A DNA stretch of 64,000 bases, from positions 1 through 64,000 of the forward strand of contig NZ_CP090979.1 of NCBI RefSeq assembly GCF_021513275.1, given 5' to 3'. The stretch is from Paenibacillus hexagrammi (GTDB lineage: Bacteria; Bacillota; Bacilli; Paenibacillales; NBRC-103111). Shown here in pieces: positions 57,724 to 64,000 of the stretch. Within the stretch, counting starts at the first letter, position 1. The number at the start of each line of letters is the position of its first letter. Both the position numbers and the translations under genes were made by a program. The notes below the pieces were generated by a model. It was given only the letters and a program-made list of their open reading frames with translations, was not told where the DNA came from and searched no databases.

Positions 57724-57894
57724 TTGAGTAAATTCAAAGATAAGCTAAATCGCGGTGTTTGCCCCAACTGTGGTTATCGTCTTGTTGAAGTACCAGACAA
57801 AGAGGGAGTAGAGCGGTGCGAGGAGTGCTGTGTAGTAGTGCAGAACCGTACATTGTTCTATACTGCCAATGCTCGGAACACAAGAAAAGTGTAA
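57724..57894 (+). CDS. Zinc-ribbon small protein
   Basis: TTG at 57724 lies nine bases after GAGGAG. The 56-residue product has CPNCGYRL and CEECCVV, a zinc ribbon. It follows the secreted protein closely. Confidence 0.6.
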   Translation: MSKFKDKLNRGVCPNCGYRLVEVPDKEGVERCEECCVVVQNRTLFYTANARNTRKV

Positions 57895-57945
57895 TAGAAA
57901 ATGGTAAGAAAATTCAGGACAACAAGATTCACCCCGATCTAATAT

Positions 57946-57977
57946 AAAAAAAAACGGCGACCCCGTAGGATCACCGT
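57946..57977 (-). terminator. Terminator after sigma-like gene
   Basis: On the minus strand ACGGTGATCC-TAC-GGGGTCGCCGT pairs over ten positions and is followed by T9. Confidence 0.8.
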
Positions 57978-58651
57978 CAAACTACCTTTATGAGAGATTG
58001 CTTCACTCCGTTAAAGTTACCATTGTCATCCGTATAGTGCGATGCCTTGGAACCTCGATTATCGAAGCGCGGATAAATCTCGGGCTTTAGGATCTCCTTG
58101 TTCTTAACTACATCCTTTAGGCTGCGCTCAGACCGCCAGTTATATTCGACTTCCTTTGGCTCGTACTGTACTTCACTAGGCGGAAAAAGCTCCCGTAATT
58201 CTGCCCATACAGCGCCAGGAACACGGAACCACCCCGGCTCGTTATTTTGAACGTCCACAAGCCATTGAATCAGCGGTGTGTACTTATCGTAGGTAATCGG
58301 TGATCTAATCGCTTGAGAAACGCTAGAATCGCCTTCACCGCCCATGTTAACCGCTAATTGCGGAATTGCCTTTTTCAATCGATAGTGGATCGATGGAATG
58401 GACACTCCTAGGATCTGCGCCGTCTCATCCATGTTAAGACATGCGAAGTAATACAGCGCGATACAGTGGCGTTCCCGAGGCGTAAGGCTACGGCTGGACA
58501 ATGCCGATTCCAGATCCAGACGGATCACGGTAGCGTTAGTATCGCCGTCGTGTTCTTCTTCCTGAACCTTGTAGATGTCGTCCAACAAGCGCTCCACGCC
58601 GGCATCTTGATACATATACAGAGCATCATATTTAATATCAGATTTATCCAT
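57977..58651 (-). CDS. Sigma-70 region 4-like transcription factor
   Basis: ATG at 58651 follows GGAGGTG; a longer frame to 58726 lacks a site. Residues about 55-100 read SLTPRERHCIALYYFACLNM then DETAQILGVSIPSIHYRLKK, a sigma region 4 / LuxR-like HTH. Region 2 is not evident, so it may work as an activator or partner of the sigma-like factor at 9410. The C-terminal 120 residues (PITYDKYTPLIQWLVDVQNN) are unknown. It diverges from the recombinase across operator O10. Confidence 0.7.
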   Translation of the reverse strand: MDKSDIKYDALYMYQDAGVERLLDDIYKVQEEEHDGDTNATVIRLDLESALSSRSLTPRERHCIALYYFACLNMDETAQILGVSIPSIHYRLKKAIPQLAVNMGGEGDSSVSQAIRSPITYDKYTPLIQWLVDVQNNEPGWFRVPGAVWAELRELFPPSEVQYEPKEVEYNWRSERSLKDVVKNKEILKPEIYPRFDNRGSKASHYTDDNGNFNGVKQSLIKVV

Positions 58652-58682
58652 GGTGAACAAACACCTCCGTCTTAAATAGTAG

Positions 58683-58712
58683 TTGACAACGTTTTGTGTT
58701 GTCATGTATAAT
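58683..58712 (+). promoter_or_regulatory. Early promoter P10 with operator O10 (before recombinase)
   Basis: TTGACA-N18-TATAAT, with O10 (58685-58703, GACAACGTTTTGTGTTGTC). Its spacer is the reverse complement of the others, so the operator lies in opposite orientation. It sits between divergent genes and could control both. Confidence 0.8.
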
Positions 58713-58746
58713 AAGCTCATAGACAAATTCCTAGGAGGAACTTACC

Positions 58747-59574
58747 ATGATCGAAAAATACATAGCCGAGGCTCTAGTGGGAAAATCAGATAGCACAATC
58801 CGTTCTTATAAATACGCTCTTGAGCGATTCGAAAAATACCTAAGCGGTTCGGACGGCGCTATGGACAATCTGACTCAATTCGATGTCCAGTCGTACATTT
58901 CTTGGATGCAAACCGTTAAGAAGTGTCAGGCCGCATCGATCAACCGCGAGTACGCCGCGATCGCTAGTTTCTGCGAATGGTCAAACCAACAAAAAGCGCT
59001 GATCGGCGTTAGGCTGCCGAAGCAAGTTCACCCGTCCCGTACAGCTCCAAAGTCGCTTGAGCGCAACGATAGAAACAACGTGTTTCGGGCGGTGCAACGT
59101 GACGGCAATCTTAGAGACATTGCGATTGTTTACACGCTTTACTTCTGCGGATTACGCCTAGATGAATTGCTTTCCCTAGATCGCGCCGACGTTGATCTGA
59201 GCGACCGTAAAGGTGAGCTGATCGTTAGATCCGGTAAAGGCGACAAACAGCGTACAGTTCCAATCGACGCTAAGGCTCGTGCCTTCCTAAAGGAATATCT
59301 GGACAGCCGTAACGATGACTGTGAGGCGTTGTTCGTTGCCACAAAAGGAACGGTTCGCCGACTCGGTGAGCGTTGGGTTCAAAAGACTCTCAAGAAGTAC
59401 GACATTCACCCTCACTTGCTGAGACACACATTCGCTCGTGATCTGGTCGATTCGGGAACGGACATCGTTACCGTCGCGGATCTACTAGGACATAGCGATC
59501 TAGGTACGACAATGCGCTACACTCGCCCATCGATGGAAGACAAAATGAAAGCTGTGTCGGGCTTGGGCTTATAA
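58747..59574 (+). CDS. Xer/phage-type tyrosine recombinase
   Basis: The 275-residue protein has the SAM-like N-terminal domain (YKYALERFEKYLSGSDGAMD, NREYAAIASFCEWSNQQKAL) and a catalytic domain with Arg in YFCGLRLDELLSLD, Lys in RSGKGDKQRTVP, HLLRHTFARDL (HxxR), LGHSDLGTTM (His) and RYTRP (Tyr). The compact Xer-like size suits dimer resolution of a plasmid prophage or integration. AGGAGG precedes ATG and P10/O10 controls it. Confidence 0.92.
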   Translation: MIEKYIAEALVGKSDSTIRSYKYALERFEKYLSGSDGAMDNLTQFDVQSYISWMQTVKKCQAASINREYAAIASFCEWSNQQKALIGVRLPKQVHPSRTAPKSLERNDRNNVFRAVQRDGNLRDIAIVYTLYFCGLRLDELLSLDRADVDLSDRKGELIVRSGKGDKQRTVPIDAKARAFLKEYLDSRNDDCEALFVATKGTVRRLGERWVQKTLKKYDIHPHLLRHTFARDLVDSGTDIVTVADLLGHSDLGTTMRYTRPSMEDKMKAVSGLGL

Positions 59575-59575
59575 G

Positions 59576-59606
59576 AATTGGCGGACAATGCGTCCGCCTT
59601 TTTTCT
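59576..59606 (+). terminator. Terminator after recombinase
   Basis: GGCGGAC-AATGC-GTCCGCC, perfect, followed by T6. Confidence 0.85.
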
Positions 59607-59832
59607 ATTTCTTGGCCGCTTTCTTTTCCTCGTCGTAGCCTTTCAGAATCCACGTAGACAATCGGTCCAATTGCACCGTCTCGGGGCGTTCGCCCGTCTG
59701 ATCCACGTACTCATCCGTCAGCTCTTGTACGGCTAGGATGCGCTCCTCAACCGTTCCTCCAACCGCGTACAACTCATTTACCGCATCTATAAAAGCCTCT
59801 TTGTAGGCTGTTCCTCGTCCAAATCGTTTCAT
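59605..59832 (-). CDS. Small hypothetical protein (75 aa)
   Basis: Helical acidic product (MKRFGRGTAYKEAFIDAVNE, YVDQTGERPETVQLDRLSTW). Its start overlaps the methyltransferase stop by four bases (ATGA). It might be a partner of the methyltransferase, but no motif supports this. Confidence 0.65.
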   Translation of the reverse strand: MKRFGRGTAYKEAFIDAVNELYAVGGTVEERILAVQELTDEYVDQTGERPETVQLDRLSTWILKGYDEEKKAAKK

Positions 59833-61457
59833 AGCATCGTCACTAACCTTTCTCCAATGGATTCGATTACGTTCACTGTCACGGCGTTACCAGCCATCTT
59901 GTAGAGCTGTGTGTCGGAAATCTTGGCGTTCTTGAGCGTCATGAACTGAGCATCGCTGAATCCCTGCAGGCGGAAGCATTCCATCGGAATCAACTTCCTA
60001 ATGCGCCATACGGGGGCGTTAATCGCTACACCGTGAATATCTTGGGCGGTCAGCGTAAACATTTCCTCGCCGTCATCTTTGAATCTGCGCCCGTTCTGCT
60101 TCTTCTCAACGCGATCTGGCGTGAGTACAGGACGAACCTCTTGCGCTAGAACCATGCTGTCTTTTTCAACCGATGTGATCGTGTTACTCAGTCCGTCGCT
60201 TCGAGCTTCAAGCTGCTGGGCTTGTCCCTTGTAGGCTCTAGTCCTTAGAGAGCAGCCGGTTCCTTCGATGATCCCCGTCATTTCTTGATTTCCGTAGCCC
60301 TTGTGATCCCGAGCCATTAGGCAATGCGAAACGTCAACTTCCTTGAAAATCTCGCTTCGGTTCATCTGGACCGCTACCTTAGTCACGGCGTTTCCGTGTT
60401 GGTTAAGGTGAGTCGGAGAAATTCCGTTCGCATCGTACACTAGGCCGGTCTGTCCAGAGTCGCTTTCCATGCGCCCTAGGACGGCTATCTTCGGTTCTCT
60501 ATTTCCGCCCTGCATCGTCTCGATCGTCGGAGCAATGCCCTCGGTATCGTAGACACGTTTCAGTAGATCGTGACCGTTAATCGAATCCAATCGTCCGACA
60601 ATGCGGATGTCCTCAGAAGCAACCAACTTCGGCTCTTTGTAGTCCGTACTGGTCAGCGTCGGCGCCGTCTCATCGTAGAAGCGAACGCCGTCAATGTGCT
60701 GTCTGGTATCGATGGTGAACGGGTCGCCGGCGTTCTTTGAGCGCTCGTTGAGCTGGGCTATCAGAGTGGCCGTCTTCTCCTCGGACAAGTAATACTTCTC
60801 GGGAACGTCATCGACCAGAATTTCAACCAGGCGCGTTGTGACTTCGCTATTCCTAGGCCAGTCGAAGTTAAACGTCTTGGCGCCCTCTAGCGCGGCTATA
60901 CGTTGCTTGGTTTTGCCCACTACATCTAGCTTCTTTGGTAACGTCCATTCCTGGTGCGCTACGTCTCTGGCTGCCACGATGAAGACTCTCTCGCGATTCT
61001 GCGGAACACCGAAATACTTGCTGTTCAAAACGGCGAAGTCTACGGCATATCCGAGCTGATTCAGCGCTAGAATGATCGTATCCATCGTCTGTCCCTTGTC
61101 GTGGCTCAGTAGCCCCTTCACGTTCTCCATGAGCATGAGCTTCGGTTTCTTGACCGCCGCGACACGGGCAATTTCGAAAAACATCGTTCCTCGCGTATCC
61201 TCAAAGCCCCGTCTCAAGCCGGCCACAGAGAACGCTTGGCATGGGAATCCACCCACTAGCAATTCATGATCGGGAACGTCTTCGGCCGCGATCTTGGTTA
61301 CGTCGCCGGCTGTCTTGTGCCCGTATAGCAGCTCATAGGCTTGGTTCGCATACTTATCGATCTCAGACGCCATAACACACTCACCGCCGAGTCTGTTCAA
61401 CGCCGTTTCGAATCCGCCGATCCCCGAGAAGAAAGAAACGTACTTAAACTTGCTCAT
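59829..61457 (-). CDS. C5-cytosine DNA methyltransferase
   Basis: The 542-residue enzyme has motif I SFFSGIGGFETALNRLGG, motif IV VGGFPCQAFSVAG (catalytic Cys), motif VI LMLMENVKGLL, motif VIII PQNRERVFIVAA, motif IX/X LIPMECFRLQGFSDAQF and YKMAGNAVTVNVIESI. The region between VIII and IX is long and holds repeated blocks VGRLDSINGHDLLKRVYDTE and LGRMESDSGQTGLVYDANG, each followed by (I)APTI/ISPT. Probably protects phage DNA. Its start overlaps the kinase stop. Confidence 0.93.
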   Translation of the reverse strand: MSKFKYVSFFSGIGGFETALNRLGGECVMASEIDKYANQAYELLYGHKTAGDVTKIAAEDVPDHELLVGGFPCQAFSVAGLRRGFEDTRGTMFFEIARVAAVKKPKLMLMENVKGLLSHDKGQTMDTIILALNQLGYAVDFAVLNSKYFGVPQNRERVFIVAARDVAHQEWTLPKKLDVVGKTKQRIAALEGAKTFNFDWPRNSEVTTRLVEILVDDVPEKYYLSEEKTATLIAQLNERSKNAGDPFTIDTRQHIDGVRFYDETAPTLTSTDYKEPKLVASEDIRIVGRLDSINGHDLLKRVYDTEGIAPTIETMQGGNREPKIAVLGRMESDSGQTGLVYDANGISPTHLNQHGNAVTKVAVQMNRSEIFKEVDVSHCLMARDHKGYGNQEMTGIIEGTGCSLRTRAYKGQAQQLEARSDGLSNTITSVEKDSMVLAQEVRPVLTPDRVEKKQNGRRFKDDGEEMFTLTAQDIHGVAINAPVWRIRKLIPMECFRLQGFSDAQFMTLKNAKISDTQLYKMAGNAVTVNVIESIGERLVTML

Positions 61458-62026
61458 GAGTCGTACCCGTCTTCGCGGAGAATGGCGATCTGGCGGTCGA
61501 TTGCCTCGTAAAGTTCCTTTGCGGTTCCGTTGTTCTGGATCTCGTAACCCGGCATGTCAAAGATCGGGCAATCATTCGGGCTATAGAAATGACCGCCGTC
61601 TACGGTTCCGCCTTGGCGCTTGATCAATCGATTCAGGCGAACCACTTCGCCGGCACTGATCTTCACCGGTGCAAAGACGAGCTTATTGACGTAATGCTCG
61701 TATTCATGCGGAAAGCGACCGTCGCGGATGATCACGCCGTTATACCCGATCAAGTCGGTAGCCTTGAAATCACCTAGGATACTTGCGATCCGTTGGTCGG
61801 CGTACTTGCACCAGAAGTCAGCTCCGAACCATTCGCGGTGCTTCTCACCTACGCTGATCTCAAGAGCGCGGTCGGACTTCCAAACGTAATCTGGTTTGTT
61901 CTTGCTGATATAGGAGCGCATACCATCGGCTAGTGCGACTGATAAAAAGCCGTGGTGTTGTTCTAGGTACTCGGCAACGAAGTCTTTACCGGCACCCATG
62001 GGCGCGTACTGAAAAATGTGAATCAA
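61454..62026 (-). CDS. Deoxynucleoside monophosphate kinase-like protein
   Basis: The 190-residue protein has a P-loop APMGAGKDFVAEYLEQHHGF, KHREWFGADFWCKYADQRIA and VIIRDGRFPHEYEHY, the plan of phage dNMP kinases (T4 gp1-type). It phosphorylates dNMPs to dNDPs for phage DNA. A CGGAC-N17-CGANGAA box lies upstream. It shares a unit with the methyltransferase. Confidence 0.8.
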   Translation of the reverse strand: MIHIFQYAPMGAGKDFVAEYLEQHHGFLSVALADGMRSYISKNKPDYVWKSDRALEISVGEKHREWFGADFWCKYADQRIASILGDFKATDLIGYNGVIIRDGRFPHEYEHYVNKLVFAPVKISAGEVVRLNRLIKRQGGTVDGGHFYSPNDCPIFDMPGYEIQNNGTAKELYEAIDRQIAILREDGYDS

Positions 62027-62053
62027 TGTTGTTTCCTCCCTTTGCGATGTGGC

Positions 62054-62092
62054 TTACACCGTGTTCCTCGCAAATTGCCGGTCCTACGTCCG
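62054..62092 (-). promoter_or_regulatory. Phage-type promoter box (copy E), before dNMP kinase
   Basis: On the minus strand: CGGAC, 17 bases, CGAGGAA, 6 bases, GTAA, about 28 bases before the kinase start. Confidence 0.55.
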
Positions 62093-62112
62093 CTTTGGGG
62101 AGATAAAAAACG

Positions 62113-62165
62113 TTGACACACTAGACGTTGTCGTGATAAGATACACGACAACACAAGATGTATTC
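62113..62165 (+). promoter_or_regulatory. Early promoter P11 with operators O11 and O12 (before Cro/CI-like gene)
   Basis: TTGACA-N18-TAAGAT with O11 (62115-62132; one base shorter than the family, ending GACGTTGTC) and O12 (62147-62165, GACAACACAAGATGTATTC, imperfect right arm), 5 bases after the -10. This is the same promoter-plus-downstream-operator design as P4 and P6. Confidence 0.65.
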
Positions 62166-62180
62166 AAAGGAGAATGAAGG

Positions 62181-62465
62181 ATGAAGGTTGTTCAGCTAAC
62201 GCTTGGGGAAATGCTAAAGAAAAGAGGATTCACGCAAAGGGATTTTTCAGAGGTATCGGGGATCAGATACGGAACGCTGGGAAAGATGTGTACGAATAAG
62301 ATCACAAGTCCGCCGTTGGAACATCTGGCGATTTGCTGTGAGCTGCTTAACTGTGAGCTTACGGACATCATGCAGGTTGTTGATGTGCCAGGTGAGCGCG
62401 AGTACAAGCCGAGAATTGTTCCTCGCTACGCCGGCAAAGGTCGGAGAATCGATACGGAAGCGTAA
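62181..62465 (+). CDS. Cro/CI-type HTH regulator
   Basis: AAAGGAG precedes ATG. Residues 5-65 are an Xre HTH (MLKKRGFTQRDFSEVSGIRY, GTLGKMCTNKITSPPLEHLA, ICCELLNCELTDIMQVV), with a 28-residue basic tail (GREYKPRIVPRYAGKGRR-type). It has no protease or dimerisation domain. Since operators O11/O12 lie in its own promoter, it is the leading candidate to bind the 19-bp operator family, with autoregulation. Confidence 0.85.
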   Translation: MKVVQLTLGEMLKKRGFTQRDFSEVSGIRYGTLGKMCTNKITSPPLEHLAICCELLNCELTDIMQVVDVPGEREYKPRIVPRYAGKGRRIDTEA

Positions 62466-62499
62466 AAATGACCGTCCCATAGGGGCGGTCATTTTTGTT
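62466..62499. terminator. Bidirectional terminator
   Basis: AAAAATGACCGTCCC-ATAG-GGGCGGTCATTTTT, strong stem with one G-U, between convergent genes. Confidence 0.85.
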
Positions 62500-62500
62500 T

Positions 62501-63238
62501 CTATTGAATTTCATCGAAGAACTGCGCCGTCCACGGATCTACAGCTACAACTTCATCGCGTAGCTTGTCCGCCAGTTCAGCGATTTCCCATTGCGCTCCG
62601 TTGCCCTTTTTGCGCTTCTTGTAAAACTCCAAGAGAGTCCGTAGATTGGCGGTCATCACGAGATTTGTCGTGGCACCGTTCGGCAGAACCATCCGCGCAT
62701 CCTCCGCCGGCACACCTGCGGCGCGTAGCTTGTCGTAGGTAAGCTGGGCGAAGTCCATAGCCTCTGAATAAATACTATCGGCATCCTTGGTCGCGATGGA
62801 CGGCACATCTGCGTACTCGAATCCCCCTGACTTATCGCCAGATCCGAAGCGTACATAACGTTGGGACTGAACGGAAAAACTAATGTGGCGGTGACGAGTA
62901 AGCTGCGCCAAGAGAGCGCGACTCACACCCTCTACAGCAAACGTGTAGTTAATATGCTCGGTCGTACTAGTGTGACCAGAGCGAACAATGTGACGGAATA
63001 GCCGGTCGGCGTCCGATCCTCCTCCGCCGTCCGACGCTTCTGCTCCGAAGTATTTCTTGCCCTCTAGGTTGGCGATCTCACTAGGTAGGTTCGGGCTATA
63101 GCAAGTGCGAATAGCACTAAGGGCAACTACCGCCGATTCAGAAACAACTTCTCTGAATATAAGACCGAATAGCTCGTCCTCTAGCGCCAGTAGAAATTCT
63201 CTGGAAAGCTGTGTATGTGCGAGTAATTTTACATTCAT
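62501..63238 (-). CDS. thyX: Flavin-dependent thymidylate synthase ThyX
   Basis: ATG at 63238 with GGAGAG upstream (a 43-codon longer frame lacks a site). The 245-residue enzyme has the ThyX motif RHRHISFSVQS (RHRX7S), HTSTTEHINYTFAVEGVSRA before it and ARMVLPNGATTNLVMTANLR after. It makes dTMP from dUMP using FAD and methylenetetrahydrofolate. It supports phage nucleotide supply with the dNMP kinase. Confidence 0.95.
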   Translation of the reverse strand: MNVKLLAHTQLSREFLLALEDELFGLIFREVVSESAVVALSAIRTCYSPNLPSEIANLEGKKYFGAEASDGGGGSDADRLFRHIVRSGHTSTTEHINYTFAVEGVSRALLAQLTRHRHISFSVQSQRYVRFGSGDKSGGFEYADVPSIATKDADSIYSEAMDFAQLTYDKLRAAGVPAEDARMVLPNGATTNLVMTANLRTLLEFYKKRKKGNGAQWEIAELADKLRDEVVAVDPWTAQFFDEIQ

Positions 63239-63242
63239 GATG

Positions 63243-63611
63243 TCAACTCTCCAATCCGTAGCCGTATTTCTCGGCGAAATTTTTGAATGCGGTTTTTGAT
63301 TTCTTGTGTTGGTGTAGCGTGAACAGCGCGGCCGAGACGATAGGCAACGGATAGTCCGACTTGCCAATGCCCATTGCCTCTGCGCTGAAATCTGTATTTA
63401 GATTCTTGGTCAGCTCGTGATACGGCAGATCGGCGCATAGATCGGGATGATCCGCCTGTAACTGGATCAGCTCCCGGCACCAATCGTTGAATTGACCGTC
63501 CGAAATGAAAGACTCATCAAGCACGTAATATAGGAAGCTGTGAACTAGGAACTGCCGGCGCCTCTGCATGATCGTAGCGACCGTCAGGAAATCGTCATTA
63601 CGCGATGTCAT
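63243..63611 (-). CDS. Hypothetical protein resembling an NAD-ligase N-terminal helix pair
   Basis: The 122-residue protein has RRRQFLVHSFLYYVLDESFI then SDGQFNDWCRELIQLQADHP, which is like the helix-turn (YY.L...ISD..YD.L..EL..LE..HP) that begins NAD-dependent DNA ligases, but no catalytic lysine motif. Similar short proteins occur in Bacillales phages. The actual role is unknown. Confidence 0.6.
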   Translation of the reverse strand: MTSRNDDFLTVATIMQRRRQFLVHSFLYYVLDESFISDGQFNDWCRELIQLQADHPDLCADLPYHELTKNLNTDFSAEAMGIGKSDYPLPIVSAALFTLHQHKKSKTAFKNFAEKYGYGLES

Positions 63612-63801
63612 GCTTCAATTCCTCAAGCTCAAGCGCGGATTCCGCCATTACCTTAGCGATAGCAAGCTCCTTGTTTTCCTTGGCGATCTTGATACTGCGG
63701 ATGGTAGACGCTATCTCCGAGTTCATCATCGTTAACGTGATGGCTGCTATACCGAACATCGAAAAGAACAGCCAAGGGTGCGTGTACATAAACAGCTCCA
63801 C
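63598..63801 (-). CDS. Single-pass membrane protein (67 aa)
   Basis: A membrane helix (PWLFFSMFGIAAITLTMMN) and a C-terminal coiled coil (IAKENKELAIAKVMAESALE). It overlaps the next gene by 14 bases. No family recognised. Confidence 0.65.
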   Translation of the reverse strand: MELFMYTHPWLFFSMFGIAAITLTMMNSEIASTIRSIKIAKENKELAIAKVMAESALELEELKHDIA

Positions 63802-63998
63802 TAGAAAAGCACCTCCATGAAATGTAATTTAAAGAAGTCATCTAGCCGGTCGTCTTCCAGATCCTTAACGATGTGATCATCGCCAAACTCATTCCGTGCT
63901 ATCAGCGCATAAGGCTCGTAGAAAAACTCGTGTACTGATCCGACCACCGCCGCGTAATAATTTCCTTTGAAGAAAGCTATCTGTCCCGTTTCTTCCAT
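63801..63998 (-). CDS. Small hypothetical protein (65 aa)
   Basis: Product MEETGQIAFFKGNYYAAVVG continues acidic (DDHIVKDLEDDRLDDFFKLH). Start ATG near the window edge; upstream context is cut. It overlaps the membrane-protein gene by one base. Confidence 0.6.
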   Translation of the reverse strand: MEETGQIAFFKGNYYAAVVGSVHEFFYEPYALIARNEFGDDHIVKDLEDDRLDDFFKLHFMEVLF

Positions 63999-64000
63999 GA

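Noticed and set aside
1-64000. CRISPR array or insertion sequence
   Set aside because: No regularly spaced repeat-spacer series and no transposase-like frame were seen.

Overview
The window is a contiguous part of a large temperate siphovirus genome from a Gram-positive, Bacillales host, most likely Paenibacillaceae. The evidence is strong AGGAGG-type ribosome-binding sites with ATG/GTG/TTG starts, an HK97-type head module, a long-tail module with a 1136-residue tape measure and a G/GT frameshift, Gram-positive lysis genes (GH25, XhlA, XkdX, NlpC/P60), and a secreted copper-amine-oxidase-N protein of the kind common in Paenibacillus and Brevibacillus. The DNA polymerase gene is cut by the left edge, so the genome is larger than the window.

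Layout. 1-10036 (leftward): replication (family A polymerase, PD-(D/E)XK nuclease, SSB, primase, DnaB-like helicase, DnaC-like loader, winged-helix initiator, sigma-like factor), with a small rightward gene at 3272. 10275-13188 (rightward): an Xre regulator, a kinase-less multi-pass membrane protein, an AgrB-type peptidase, a tiny AgrD-like peptide and a LytTR DNA-binding protein, then a membrane protein. 13228-14797: ParR/ParM with upstream AGTGTTGA repeats. 14934-17503 (rightward): MerR-like regulator, methyltransferase-like protein and small proteins. 17541-44086 (leftward): lysis, tail, head and packaging genes, interrupted by a rightward islet at 41866-42736. 44087-45874: about 1.8 kb with no convincing gene but dense regulatory sequence. 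45875-57894 (rightward): small early or accessory genes including ArdA, a Doc/antitoxin pair, a KfrA-like coiled-coil protein and a plasmid-type initiator. 57977-63998: a second sigma-like factor, tyrosine recombinase, C5 cytosine methyltransferase, dNMP kinase, Cro/CI-like regulator and ThyX.

Together, ParMR, Doc/antitoxin, the initiator, the Xer-type recombinase, KfrA-like protein and ArdA suggest a phage-plasmid: a phage whose lysogen is maintained as a segregated plasmid.

Two regulatory codes can be read from the DNA. (1) Rightward early promoters (TTGACA-N18-TATAAT) carry a 19-bp dyad, consensus GACAACACAAAACGTTGTC; I count 12 sites, four promoters of this kind lying within 380 bp. (2) Six leftward units are preceded by a box that reads, on the minus strand, CGGAC-N17-CGANGAA (five with N6-GTAA, or N7 in one, after it); the spacing is invariant and suggests promoters for a phage sigma factor. 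The agr-like cassette at 10.9-12.6 kb is the most unusual gene set.

Several genes are broken at short A-runs by one base (helicase, MerR-like, tail fibre, protease/scaffold, perhaps Xre and the gene at 3272). Sequencing indels, real mutations or programmed frameshifts must be separated before these are called pseudogenes.
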